Below, piece by piece: positions 1 to 9,250 of a DNA stretch of 52,559 bases. The first letter of the stretch is position 1; each line of letters starts with the position of its first letter. The DNA comes from Thraustochytrium sp. TN22 (Eukaryota; Sar; Bigyra; Thraustochytrida; Thraustochytriidae), in assembly GCA_013306675.1 (NCBI GenBank), contig JABLUY010000255.1, forward strand, positions 1 to 52,559, in the 5' to 3' direction. The notes under the pieces are model-generated. The model saw only the letters and a program-made list of their open reading frames with translations, was not told the origin of the DNA and searched no databases. The translations under genes were made by a program, and so were the position numbers.

Positions 1-2
1 CC

Positions 3-236
3 GCGGCGACGCGTCTGGAGGGGGGGCACCACGCCCTTGCGGTTGAGGTGACAAATCAAGTCCAGATCCTGCCTGGCGATGGCCGGGCGGGCTTCACCAC
101 AGATCAAGTCATCACACGTTGCGTCCGTCAGGGCGCCACCATCGTCGCTGGTGATGAGTCCGGCATGGTGCACATTCTCAAGATGACGGAAGCTGCCTCC
201 AAGTCCTTCAACGAGGCGGCTGACCGTTACAGTTAG
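3..236 (+). CDS. C-terminal end of a WD40-like repeat protein (5' part outside window)
   Basis: The frame is open from the window edge, so only the last 77 residues of a longer protein are visible, ending at a TAG at 234-236. A GTG at 48 is only a valine codon and there is no ATG start; the true start lies to the left. The stretch reading ATIVAGDESGMVHILKM has the look of a final WD40 beta-propeller strand pair, a pattern of small residues, Gly-Asp, then a hydrophobic strand. It is followed by a short polar tail. WD40 propellers are protein-protein interaction platforms, but nothing here says which complex this one serves. Identity rests on one repeat, so the family call is tentative; that this is a real coding end is more secure. 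Confidence 0.5.
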   Translation, partial: AATRLEGGHHALAVEVTNQVQILPGDGRAGFTTDQVITRCVRQGATIVAGDESGMVHILKMTEAASKSFNEAADRYS

Positions 237-689
237 GTCTACTACAGTTAGGTGAATTGAAAAATTGTTGCTGCAAGCTTGAGTCGAACTCGTGCGCAAA
301 GGAAAACGGAAGACGTCGTGCGTGCGTACTACGTAGGCAATCGCCTGGCCGAGAGGAGTTTTGTCAGCGCGTCGTTGTTGGGTCCGCTGTTCTACTCGTC
401 GGTACGAGGAAGAGGCCGGCGCCAGCTCATGAAGCTGCGTGTGCGCAGTCAAGCCTGTCGCAGCGCGCGCGGCGGCGCGGGCTCGGCGCGGGCTCGGCGC
501 GGCCGGGCAGCGCCGCCGCCGTGGGAGGGCGGCGGCGGGGCAGCTGCTGCTACCCTGAGGAGCGGCTGGAGAAGGCCGGCTGGCTGGACAAGAGGTGCTC
601 GCCAAGGCGGCCAAACGCGAGCTCGCAGTCCAAGGGCGCGGGCGTCCCGGTCAGCTCGCACAGGACCTTCGGACCGCGGCCGGAGTCAC

Positions 690-1165
690 TTGGCGAGCGA
701 CGTACGAGACGGCGATCTTGGTCTCGCTGCCCTTCGCCGGCGCGCTGCGCTGCACTGCGACGAGGCAGCAGAGGGAGCCACCGGCCTTGACCATGCATAC
801 GAGACGGAGTTCTCCGGGGACAGGGCGGCAGCGCATCAGGACGCGCAGGCTGGCTCATTCCTCCAAAATCGCAGCGTGAAAGTGGATGAGCTCACGCAGA
901 GCTCATTCCTCGAAAGCGCAGCGTGCAGGTGGATGAGCTCACGCAGACGATCAGGAAGGTTGCAGCAGGCGGACTCGTTGGTGGCGTTGACGGCCTTGGA
1001 GACGTGCACGCGAACGTCCAAGTAGCGATGGTTGCTGCAGCGGACCAACGACTGCCTGTCTGGCGATACTGGTGCTGCCTGCTTGGCGACGCTGGGACTG
1101 TCGAGAGACGATGGTTGCGGTGCGGCAGAAGTCGCCATGCAGCGCGTCAGCAGGCTTCTTGTCCT
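690..1165 (-). pseudogene. Decayed copy A of an unknown gene
   Basis: Read on the minus strand, three pieces in different frames match copy B (1676-2875) in the same order. About 1163-1078 gives DALHGDFCRTATIV, about 1020-910 gives RVHVSKAVNATNESACCN, and 836-700 gives LRLVCMVKAGGSL and SETKIAV. The corresponding pieces in copy B are HALLNDYCRAAASV, RVRIFEALNATTELACRN, LRLVSMAKAGGSL and SETKLAA. Conservative changes (Tyr/Phe, Val/Ile) between the copies suggest past selection on protein. Frame changes between pieces, and no start codon leading a single frame, suggest it is now dead. I do not recognise the family. An alternative is a live gene with very small introns, but both copies change frame and no consistent splice sites stand out. 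Confidence 0.5.
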
Positions 1166-1675
1166 TGGCAGAGTTTGTGGCGTACGCGGTCTCTTGCGTG
1201 ATGCATTGCGCGGCTGGTTCTCGTTGACGGAGACCTTGCCGCGGCAGCTAGATGGACGCGAGTGTGTCTACGGCGAAGGTGCCGGCACTTGGCAACGCAC
1301 TCCAGATTGCTTTTTTGCAGGCGCTTGTTGAAGCTTTTTGGCCTCACGAGCCATTGGCGGTTCCGGAATTTGCCTTCGATGATGTCCCGTGAGCGACAGT
1401 TTCAACAACTCAGACTTGCAAGTTTCACGCTTTTTGAAAGCTTTTTATCCGAAGGGTGTCGCCTGGCGCGCGGGCGGCCTTTCATCATTCGTTCAAGCCC
1501 TTTTGTTAGCACTCCAAGTCTCAGCGAAATGTGGGTGTTCATGATTCAATATCAAAGGCTGAGATGCTCGACAGCACCACGCCGGCCATTGATGTTGAAA
1601 CCACGTGTTCAATGAGTGCCTGGAGCACAGTGAGCCGCATTAGCCGCATTTATTCATAGGTCCGGCGGCTATCCT

Positions 1676-2875
1676 TCAAATCATATCGCTGGATGAGGCG
1701 GGAACGAGGCGCAGAATGTGGAGCACGTTGGCCTGGTCAAAAACGGCCGAGTGAGTCGGGTCCGCAGGGCTTGTTGTAGAGGCGCTGCACGGGACGCGGG
1801 AGCGCGACGGCGAACTCGGTCTCGCGGTGTATGACGCGGCGGTCCTCCGTGATGACGGCCCAAGAGTCGTCGGCGCCGTTGTCTTCCGGGGATGGGATCC
1901 GCTCGGAGACGTCTTCGGTGGAGAGGAACTCGGAGGTGTTGTGGTCCCAAACGCGGCGCTTGAGACCGCAACCGGGGTCACGTGGCGAGCGACGGAAGAA
2001 CTTCTATTATGCCAAAGAAGGACGAAGCAACGTGTCGTGTTGCGCTGGTGCTCTCTCTCTTGCTCTCTCGCTGCTGACTGTGCCTTGGCTCCAAACGCCA
2101 CGTATGACTTGCACCTTGAGACCCTCGTATCGTCTTCATCAATGACACCAGCACCTGACAGTGGGTTGTTTTCCGAGAGGAACGGGCTCACGGGCGCGAA
2201 GGAGAGCCCGTCGCGCGAAGCCCTGGTGAGTGGTGTTGGCGATGGGGCTGCCGCCGAGGGCAATGTGGAGGCCGTGTTGGTTGGAGAAGGTGATGCAAAG
2301 CGTATTGCGTGGGCTGTCGTCAGCCCATACGAGGTCGGCGGAAGTCCGTCGGCCCCCCAGCGGATGCGGCAGGTGGACTCTAGCGTGAGGATGGCGCGCT
2401 CGAGTGCGATGGCGGTCTCATGCACCGCGAGGCTCATGACAAGGGCGGCGAGCTTGGTCTCGCTGCCAGGCGTGGCGAGCTGCTGGTCGCCAGCGCGCTG
2501 CCTTGCGTCAAGGCTGCCGAGGGAGCCGCCGGCCTTGGCCATGCTGACGAGGCGGAGTCCGCCGGCGACAAGGCGGCAGCGCACGAGGACGCGCGGGCCG
2601 ACCCAGACCTCGAGGAAGGCGGTGTCGGCGTCATGTGCCCAGGCATGTTGGATGTGGATGAGCTGGCGGGGACCGCCGTGTGGGTTGCGGCAGGCGAGCT
2701 CGGTGGTGGCATTGAGCGCCTCGAAGATGCGGACGCGCGCGTTACTTGCTGACGAGTGCGGTGAGGAGGACCGACATGCTTGCCCGGCGGGTGTGCAGGT
2801 GGCGCTGGTGCTGCTGGGCGACGCTGGCAGCGGCGCGGCAGTAGTCGTTCAGCAGCGCGTGAGGCCTGGCGGCCT
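1676..2875 (-). pseudogene. Decayed copy B of the same unknown gene, longer than copy A
   Basis: Minus-strand pieces run from about 2870 down to 1676. The first (about 2870-2752) ends in a TAA beside LTALVS. The second, in another frame (about 2750-2160), carries RVRIFEALNATTELACRN, LRLVSMAKAGGSL and AVHETAIALERAILTLES. The third, again in a different frame (about 2005-1745), contains DDSWAVITEDRRVIHRE and FAVALPRPVQRLYNKPC. A last piece ends in FDQANVLHILRLVPASSSDMI-stop at 1676. The region around 2160-2005 reads like an intron or insertion (low-complexity, ends in AG), so an intron-bearing gene remains possible. No known domain is recognised. The neighbour copy A is in the same orientation, so a tandem duplication is likely. 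Confidence 0.5.
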
Positions 2876-4035
2876 GCACATCCCTGGCCGGGTGCGGGGC
2901 GTGCGCGGCACAGCAACGCGAGTAGCCAACGCCGCGCCATCACATCATCAGGCGTGAGTCAGGCTTGTTGGCGGCCTTTGCGCATTCCCTGTCTTGCTTG
3001 GCTCGCCCTCGCTGGTCGGAGCATTGTCCTTACCGCTTCACCTCGCCTCTCTGCACGGAATCACGCCCTCGTTCATCGTGAGGGTTTGGCTCGCGCGCAG
3101 TTCCTGATCCTGCTCTGATGCTGTTCAAGTGCGGTGATAGCTGCGCGCCGAGCGCCTGAGGTTACTTATGATGAGCCCTGCCCCAAGCTGGAAGAAGTGC
3201 TCTCCTCTCCGCGAGCTGCACGTTGCTCTTGTCCCCAAGGCAATGCTGAATGCCTGCAGCAGCCCCTAGCCAGGCTGGCTAGCGCGACCCTCGAGCGCCG
3301 CACCATGCTGCCGCGAGCTCCCGTTTGCGTCGTAGCGTCCTCGTGCACGTGCAGAAGATGGCTGGCCGCCTGTGCTCAGCGCGCCGCAATCTTTGCAGTG
3401 AGGCCGTCGAGTCACTTCGACCAACAGCAGTTGGCCGCAAAGCCTGATGACAGTTCACCAGGGCAAATTTTTAGTGGCGACCACATGCACGCGGGAGTCG
3501 TTCGTCACCCGTTCGAGAATGAGCGCCCCGAGTCGCTTCTCGCTCGCTCCCATGCCGCGTTCCGCCTCACTACGGCGCTGTGAGCCTCTTCCGTGGCTGC
3601 GCCTTCGGCCTGGGTGTGGACGCCGAACCGAGCGAGCGCCGTCGCCCGCGACGTTGCACGTGCCACGCGCAGAAGGGTTGGCTCCAGCGCCGCGTATCCA
3701 CCTGGTGCAAGCCTGTCGTGGGCTCGTCCTGTGCACGAACGAGCGTTTTCGTTCTTGCCGCGCGGTGCCCTCCAAGCGCATGGCGAGCTCGCAGACCCTC
3801 ACCGGCGACGCTATCGCTGGGCAGGCATGGTCGCTGGCGAACTCGAGAGTTTCGACTGGCCGGCGCGGCCGCGCGCAGCACCCGCCGCGCCGCCGCGGAG
3901 CTCGACCGCAGCCTCCGCCAGTGGCCGCCGCGGTGGCCCCTCCCCGCGCCCGGCGGCACGCCAGCCAGCGAGCTCGACCCGGGGCCAGAGAACCCAAACT
4001 CGTGGCGCCCGCGGGTGCTCAGGTGGTCGCGCGCG

Positions 4036-4060
4036 GGGCAGGGCAGGGCAGGGCAGGGCA
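4036..4060 (+). repeat. GGGCA pentanucleotide repeat, five copies, ending 3 bases before an ATG
   Basis: Five perfect GGGCA units run straight into ggcATG, the chosen start of the JmjC-like gene at 4064. It is one of several pentamer arrays placed just 5' of genes in this window. Confidence 0.9.
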
Positions 4061-4063
4061 GGC

Positions 4064-5062
4064 ATGCGTGCGGCGACGACGTCGACGAGCGCGGCGGCTC
4101 CGCGCTCGTCCGAGTCGCCGCGGCGGCGCAGCGTGCGGCGGTTCGCGGCGCGGTCGGCGGCGGAGGCCGCGGCCGTGTACGCGCGCGGCGCGCTGGTGGT
4201 GGTGCGCGGCGCGGTGGCGGAGGAGGCGCTGGCGAGCGTGGCGCCGGCGGACGTGTGGGACGCGCTGGACCCGGCGTCGCGCGAGACGTGGTGCGTGGAG
4301 AATGGCGTGGCGCCGGGGCCTGAGGTGCTGCGCAGCGAAGCGGCGGGCGACAGCTGGTACACGTCCTTCATCGCGAAGCGGGTGCCGGAGGGCCTGCCCA
4401 TGGCCGTGGTGCCCTTTGGCAGGAGTCACAGTGACTCGATCTGGTTCTTCGTGGGGCGGCACCAGCCGCTGGACGCAGCCAAGCGCGACGAGCCGCTGCA
4501 GGGCCGCCGCGAGCACACGGACGACGTGCCGCACGACGGCACCTTCCACGTGCAGGTGAGCGGCGCGAAGCGCTGGCTGTTGCGCCCCACGGACGAGCTG
4601 GTGGCGCAGATCCCCCAGTCCGAGCTGCGCGCCTCGGACTCGTTCGCGATCGACTGCCAGGCAGGTGACCTGATCGCCGTCAACACGCGCATGTGGTGGC
4701 ATCAGACGGCGTTGCCCGTGTCGCCGGTGCCGTCCATCAGCTATGCGCGCGACTTTTACCTGGAAGAGAATAAGACGGCCGCGGAGTCGGATTTCATTAA
4801 CCGCGATGGCTTTTATGCGGCATCGGCCATTACGTCGGGCACCATCCTCGTGCGCGAAGAGGACATGCCGGACTGCGAGCTGCCGACGTCCAAGGACGCG
4901 AACAAGGCCAACTGTGAGGTCGTAGAGCTCGAGGACGGGTCTTCGGCACTGGTCGCGACGCGTGCCATTCCTGCGGGTGAGTGGTTTGTGGCGTACGAGG
5001 AGGACGAGGAGGACGAGGAGGACGAGGACGAGGAGGAAGATGACGAAATGAGCGAGGCCTAA
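4064..5062 (+). CDS. JmjC/cupin-type Fe(II) dioxygenase-like protein with SET/SAF-like C-terminal part and acidic tail
   Basis: The product is 332 residues. A JmjC/cupin-like core spans about 95-232. His-Thr-Asp at 151-153 fits the HxD iron ligand pair, FHVQVSGAKRW (161-171) is the usual strand after it, and His213 in MWWHQ fits the distal iron ligand. Family members are 2-oxoglutarate- and iron-dependent hydroxylases or demethylases acting on proteins. After the core, AASAITSGTILV (252-263) and ALVATRAIPAGEWFVAY (295-311) resemble the two ends of a SET or SAF fold, with no recognisable central part. The tail (312-332) is almost all Glu/Asp. I chose the ATG at 4064 because the in-frame extension back to 3593 is Arg/Ala/Pro low complexity with poor third positions. 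The stop lies only 80 bases from the 3' end of the convergent next gene. Substrate unknown; 2OG ligands were not confirmed. Confidence 0.7.
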   Translation: MRAATTSTSAAAPRSSESPRRRSVRRFAARSAAEAAAVYARGALVVVRGAVAEEALASVAPADVWDALDPASRETWCVENGVAPGPEVLRSEAAGDSWYTSFIAKRVPEGLPMAVVPFGRSHSDSIWFFVGRHQPLDAAKRDEPLQGRREHTDDVPHDGTFHVQVSGAKRWLLRPTDELVAQIPQSELRASDSFAIDCQAGDLIAVNTRMWWHQTALPVSPVPSISYARDFYLEENKTAAESDFINRDGFYAASAITSGTILVREEDMPDCELPTSKDANKANCEVVELEDGSSALVATRAIPAGEWFVAYEEDEEDEEDEDEEEDDEMSEA

Positions 5063-5142
5063 ACGTGCGTAGCACTGGTGTCCGTCCGCCAATCAAAAGT
5101 AAGTGGTAGGCCTACTGAATTTGTTCACAATTTGTCATTCAT

Positions 5143-6672
5143 TCAAAAGACAAGGAGGGAGCTCTTGTGTGCAACAAAGAGGGCGCATGTGAGCGGGGCG
5201 ATGGCGGAGAGAGCAAGAACGAAGTGCTTGGCAGGATCGCTGAGGGAGGGCGTGGGCGAGACTTCTTCGGGTGGGAGCGGGCTGATGGGCTGGATGCGCG
5301 GGTTGTCGCCGTCGAGCTCGGGCGTGTACTCCTTGACGACCTTGTGCAGGGCCCTATGAATCCACACGAGGCGGAGACGGATCGGGCCCGTGAGATGCTT
5401 GTCTCGATTAGGTGCGTCTCGATAGAGCTCGGGATTCTGCAGCTCGGCGAGACCGGACTCCAGCTTGTGAAAGTACCTTGCGTTCTGCGTCCAGGTATTG
5501 AGGAAGTCGACGTAGCGGAGCACCTTAATCTCAAGTCCCTCCTGCTCGATCATGGCCTCGCCCATGGCGCGCTGGTCGAATTTGTAGAGCTGCATGGCGG
5601 AGCGCTGCACAAAGAAGCCTTTGAGTATGGGCGGCTCGAGGTTCTGGCCCGAAAAGGCCCACTCGACCATGCGGATGTCGGGCTGGAAGTAGAGCTGTGC
5701 GGGCTGCTGGCGCAAATAGTGCATCCAGCCAAAGAGCTCGGCGAAGAGGAAGCGCGTGCTATCCATGAGGTACCTGTTCTTGCGCTTCTGGCTGTCCACG
5801 CTGGTGAACTCGAGCATCATGCCCTTGGTGACGATTCGCTCGATGCGGCGCAGGAGCTCAAAGGAGGCCAGTCCGAGGCGGTAGTAAATGTGCTCGATCT
5901 CCTCGATCTGGTTGCGCGGGAAGAAGTGCGCGTTGGAGTAGAGCTCCTTGTGGCTGCGACGCATGCCTACGAAGGTGTGGATGGTGCCGCGCAGGTCGAG
6001 CCTGGACTGCTCGATGGGCGTGCGCTTCACGAGGACGCTCTCGAGGAAGTCAAAGTTGAAGTTGAGGATCTCCTTGATGGGGCGATCGACCTTGTCGTCC
6101 CAGCACAGGACCGAGGGCGGCACGAGGAGCGGGAGCGACTCGAACTGCTCTGCGATGAGTTGGCCGATGGTCTGCGTGCCGAGTCCGGCGAGGAGGATGA
6201 TTTGGAACTTGATGGTCTCCTCCTCGGTACTGCTGCCGCGCACGGCGCGCTTGACCTCACGGAGGATGTCCAGCGCCAAGTCGGACCCGCGCACCGAGTA
6301 CGGCTCGCCGTCGGGAAAGTAGTAGCGGCCGTCGCGGTCCAGCACGCCGTCGCTCACGATGATGAGGATCTCGGCGTCCACCTCGCGGAAGGTCTTCCCG
6401 AAGCTCTTCCACAGCGCGTGCTCCTCCTTCTCTGGGCTGTTCTCGGCCGCGGCCGCGGCCGCGCCTGCCGCCTCCGCCTCCTTCTCGGGCGAGCCCCTCT
6501 CGGGCCACATGGTGACCTTGGTGCACAGCGTCTCCAGCTTCTCGTTGTGCTTGAGGATCTCCTTGCGCACCACGTCGCTGGCCCTGGGCCTGGCGCCCCT
6601 GTTCCCGCTCGCCAGGTGCATGACCAGCGTGTTCCACTTCTCCTTGCGCTCGCGCCCGCCGCGCTCCTCGCT

Positions 6673-6704
<32 letters not shown>

Positions 6705-6756
6705 TACCGCCGCCGCCGCCGCCGCCGCCGCTGCTGCTGCCCGCGCGCCGCATCAT
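5143..6756 (-). CDS. Unknown tail-anchored protein with Gly-rich N-terminus
   Basis: From the ATG at 6756 the product is 537 residues. It starts with a Ser/Gly-rich segment (two runs of about ten Gly), then a basic stretch. The bulk is an alpha-helical-looking domain with many conserved-looking aromatic and charged residues, for example LYSNAHFFPRNQIEEIEHIYY and ELFGWMHYLRQQPAQLYFQPD. About 25 residues before the end there is one hydrophobic segment (HFVLALSAIAPLTCALFVA) followed by a short polar tail, the layout of a tail-anchored membrane protein with its bulk in the cytosol. I do not recognise the family and assign no function. The frame stays open upstream to 7080, but that part is Gly/Pro/Ala filler. 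A spliced 5' exon starting at 6950 is possible (see the intron entry). It is convergent with the JmjC-like gene and divergent from the hnRNP-like gene. Confidence 0.75.
6676..6732 (-). repeat. In-frame GCC/GGC trinucleotide tract coding polyglycine
   Basis: Nearly uninterrupted CCG/GCC triplets encode two Gly runs separated by Ser near the N-terminus of the tail-anchored protein. Such tracts vary in length between strains. Confidence 0.85.
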
Positions 6757-6761
6757 CTCCC

Positions 6762-6832
6762 CTGCGCCGGGCTGCCTGCTTGCTGCCCGCGCGCGCGCCG
6801 TCACCGCGCTGCGCGAGCCGGGCGCGCCGCAC
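6762..6832 (-). other. Candidate 71-base intron joining an upstream exon (6950-6833) to the tail-anchored protein gene
   Basis: On the minus strand a frame at 6950-6833 reads MQRQRQKEDQKQEQMEEE and on, a charged Gln/Glu/Arg segment in which nearly all codons end in G or C, as in real genes here. It stops inside this interval (TGA at 6803-6801). A GT at 6832 (context CAAG|GTGCGG) and a CAG at 6764-6762 would remove 71 bases and join ATGCAAG to GGGAGATGATG, keeping the frame of the main gene. The strong codon pattern may instead come from the ctggtcc-type repeats, and the ATG at 6950 has a weak context (C at -3). Confidence 0.35.
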
Positions 6833-6950
6833 CTTGCATAATTCTGCGCTGCCGGCCGCCCCGCTCCTGCTCCTGCTCCCGCTCCCGGCCCTGGCCCTCC
6901 TCCTCCATCTGCTCCTGCTTCTGGTCCTCCTTCTGCCTCTGCCTCTGCAT

Positions 6951-7746
6951 CTGGTCCTGGTCCCGGTCCTGGTCCTTCTGGTCCCTGCCGCGGTCCTGCT
7001 CCAGGTCCTCCAGCTCGTGCACGCCGTCCAGGCCGGCGCTCCCCTCGCCGCGGCGTGCGCAACCCGCCTCTGCCTGCCACGCCTCGCAGCTGAGCCCGCC
7101 GCGCTGCTCCGATTCTGCCGCGCCGAGCTCCGAGCTCCTTCGCGCTGGCGGCTCGTGCCGAGGCCGCCGGGCCTGCGCTGCGCGTCTCGCGGCGGCCGCT
7201 CGCTGCTCGCGGCGGCCGCTCTGCGGCGCCGTGCCTGCCGGGCTCGCCCTCCGGTTCCGCCCTCCCTATCTACAGGCGGCGCTGCTTACTGTTAGTTAGT
7301 TCCCATCAAGATCAAGATTGTCGAGAAGGAGGTCACGGTCAAGCTCAGGTTCTCCTCCGCCGTGGCCACCATGGCCACCGGCAGTGACGGCAAAAGCTAT
7401 CTATCTCTCAGCAGCCTGGCGGAGCAGCGGCCGCCGACTGGCCACTGGCGGCGAGGCAGACGTCACCGCCGGCGAGGCCAGCGCCCGGCGAGCGCGGCGA
7501 GGCTCGGCTCGCTCGCCGCGCGCCACCCACTGCCTGCGAGCGGAGGCGCCGTTGGCCGCGCCTGGCCGCCCGGATCGCCAAGCCGAGGCGAGGCGAGGCG
7601 AGGCGAGGCGAGGCGAGCGGGCGCCGCGGCAGCAAGCAAATCAAATCGTTTCGCGCGGCGGCGGCGGCGGAGCGCGCGGGAGCGGAGCGGCGCGGCGCGG
7701 GCGGCGGCGGAGCGGCGGCGCGGGCGCGGGCGCGCGCGCAGGCGCC
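6951..7746. other. Divergent promoter region between the tail-anchored and hnRNP-like genes
   Basis: This is low-complexity GC-rich sequence with CTGGTCC-type pyrimidine repeats at its left end and an AGGCG pentamer array at 7586-7615. The first start codons of the two flanking genes point away from it. The plus-strand frame that is open from 7318 lacks the codon pattern of coding sequence before 7747. I see no clear TATA box. Confidence 0.5.
7586..7615 (+). repeat. AGGCG pentanucleotide repeat, six copies
   Basis: Six perfect AGGCG units lie about 130 bases upstream of the hnRNP-like gene's ATG, probably in its 5' leader or core promoter. Confidence 0.9.
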
Positions 7747-8952
7747 ATGTCGGACGACGGCGAGCGGCGGCGCGAGGAGGATGACGGCGAGGAGCGCGCG
7801 GACACGCGGCGGCGAGAGGAGGCGGACGAGGAGGAGGACGGCCGCGAGGACGAGCGGTCCGGCGGCGGCGAGCGCGCGCCGCGCGCAGCGCTGAGCGCGG
7901 AGGCGGAGGACCTGCTCAAGACGCTCACGGACAACGGCAAGGTCAAGTCGCCCTTCGACGACGAGGCGCTCGGCGACCTGGCGGAGATCCCGGCCGAGGG
8001 CCAGGTCATCACGCTGCAGAAGTTCGAGCAGGCCGTGGACGAGGGCCAGGAGATTCGCAACGCGAATGGCTTCCTGCGCGGCATCGTGCGCCGCTACAAG
8101 GAGTCCGAGAAGATGAAGGACGCCTTCAAGGAGCTGCCGGACGCCGTCAAGGATCAGCTCGAGAAGGTCTTCGCGCGCGGCGGCCTCACGCGCGACGCTC
8201 TCCAGGAGCGCTCGCTCGGCATGCTGCTGCGCATGCGCGAGGACGACCAGCTGCGCTGCATCGACAAGTACCTCGACACGCCCGAGGCCGAGATCAAGCG
8301 TCCCGAGCCCTTCATGCACGGCATCATCCGCCGCGCCGGCGGTGGCGGCGGCGGCCGTGACCGCGACGGCCGCGGCCGTGGCGGCGGCGGCGGCGGCGGC
8401 GGCGCGCCCGGCGAGCCGCTCGATCCCTCCGTGCTCGACGCCATCGAGGACCTCAAGCGCCAGGGCGTGATCCGCGACGGCGACATCGACCAGCGCAGCA
8501 TGGACGACCTCGCCATGCTCGGCCGCGAGGCCGCGCTCGACGTCATCGACAACCTGCGCCGCTCCGACGTTTCCAAGATCCGCAACATGGGCGCCTTCTT
8601 CAGCGGCATCATCCGCCGCTTCAAGGGCGAGCGCCGCGGCGGCGGTGGCGGCGGCGGCGGCGGCCGTGGCGGCCGCGACGGAGGCCGCGGTCGCCATGAC
8701 GACTACCGGGACCGTTACGACGACCGCCGTGGTGGCTACGACGACCGCCGCGGCGGCTACGACCGCGGTGGCTACGACCGTGGCGGCTACGACCGCGGTG
8801 GCTACGATCGCGGCGGCTACGACCGCGGCGGCTACGACCGCGGCGGCTACGACGACCGCCGCGGTGGCGGTGGTGGTGGTGGCGGCGGCGGCGGCAGCTA
8901 CTATGACCGCGGCTACGACGACCGCGCGGGCTACGATGACCGCCGCTACTAA
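7747..8952 (+). CDS. RGG-box protein with three hnRNP Q acidic-domain-like repeats
   Basis: The product is 401 residues: an acidic/basic N-terminus (1-45) and three repeats of about 70 residues (about 46-121, 126-197 and 224-296). Each repeat ends in an F-x-x-G-I-hydrophobic-R-R motif: NGFLRGIVRR, EPFMHGIIRR, GAFFSGIIRR. The middle repeat (LPDAVKDQLEKVFARGGLTRDALQERS...) closely follows the acidic N-terminal domain of SYNCRIP/hnRNP Q and hnRNP R, where it precedes RRMs and aids RNA and protein binding. Here there are no RRMs; instead a Gly-rich linker and a C-terminal RGG/YDRGG array (about 297-401) of the kind that binds RNA and drives condensate formation. A role in mRNP assembly is inferred. 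The ATG at 7747 was chosen because codons upstream lose the G/C-third pattern and acidic coding begins there. Confidence 0.75.
   Translation: MSDDGERRREEDDGEERADTRRREEADEEEDGREDERSGGGERAPRAALSAEAEDLLKTLTDNGKVKSPFDDEALGDLAEIPAEGQVITLQKFEQAVDEGQEIRNANGFLRGIVRRYKESEKMKDAFKELPDAVKDQLEKVFARGGLTRDALQERSLGMLLRMREDDQLRCIDKYLDTPEAEIKRPEPFMHGIIRRAGGGGGGRDRDGRGRGGGGGGGGAPGEPLDPSVLDAIEDLKRQGVIRDGDIDQRSMDDLAMLGREAALDVIDNLRRSDVSKIRNMGAFFSGIIRRFKGERRGGGGGGGGGRGGRDGGRGRHDDYRDRYDDRRGGYDDRRGGYDRGGYDRGGYDRGGYDRGGYDRGGYDRGGYDDRRGGGGGGGGGGGSYYDRGYDDRAGYDDRRY
8709..8870 (+). repeat. In-frame tandem array coding YDRGG/YDDRRGG units
   Basis: About nine 15- to 21-base units code Tyr-Asp-Arg-Gly-Gly variants in the C-terminal tail of the hnRNP-like protein. 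Synonymous variation between units (ggt/ggc, gat/gac) suggests the peptide is under selection. Confidence 0.85.
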
Positions 8953-9207
8953 GCTCCACGACTCTTCGTGGATGTGCGAGACGCGTCAGCCAGACCAGAA
9001 AGATGTCTGCCCAGACCCCAAGCCAAGATAAATCACACGCGTTCATCCGCCTTTAACAAGCAAGCAAGCAAGCACGCATTCGACGCGCTTCCTTTTCTCC
9101 CACGCGGGGCTTCTTTCCTTTTTCCTCGCGTTCTTCCTCAGCCGGCAATGCATCTTTCTATGCGTGCATGCCGCTTTCCATCCTACTTACTGCCTCTTTG
9201 CTTTTCT

Positions 9208-9211
<4 letters not shown>

Positions 9212-9247
<36 letters not shown>
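9212..9247 (+). repeat. CT dinucleotide repeat followed by CGCT tetranucleotide repeat
   Basis: About 18 CT units run to 9247; after a short break, CGCT units continue from 9253 to 9287. It lies in the 3' spacer of the hnRNP-like gene. Confidence 0.95.

Positions 9248-9250
<3 letters not shown>

Larger units (their letters stand above)
237..4035. other. 3.8 kb gene-poor stretch with decayed gene copies
   Basis: No intact gene is supported here. The short open frames have mixed third positions, unlike the G/C-ending codons of the real genes nearby. The stretch holds the two minus-strand relics annotated separately, an AT-richer spacer at about 1300-1680, and a region at about 3000-4035 in which I see nothing definite. 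The motif acagttaggt occurs twice (229-238 and about 243-252) right at the stop of the preceding gene. Confidence 0.6.

Noticed and set aside
3455-3997. Minus-strand open frame ending in ERVTNDSRVHVVATKNLPW
   Set aside because: The end looks peptide-like, but the rest is Arg-rich filler and no related copy was found in the window; too weak to call a gene or relic.
3593-4063. In-frame 5' extension of the JmjC-like gene
   Set aside because: Arg/Ala/Pro filler with poor third-position pattern; the pentamer array lies inside it and leads directly to the ATG at 4064.
5167-7299. 710-codon plus-strand open frame opposite the tail-anchored protein gene
   Set aside because: Same antisense effect; the minus frame has the structured protein and tail anchor.
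7318-7746. In-frame 5' extension of the hnRNP-like gene
   Set aside because: Low-complexity Arg/Gly filler including the AGGCG array; the acidic coding part begins at 7747.
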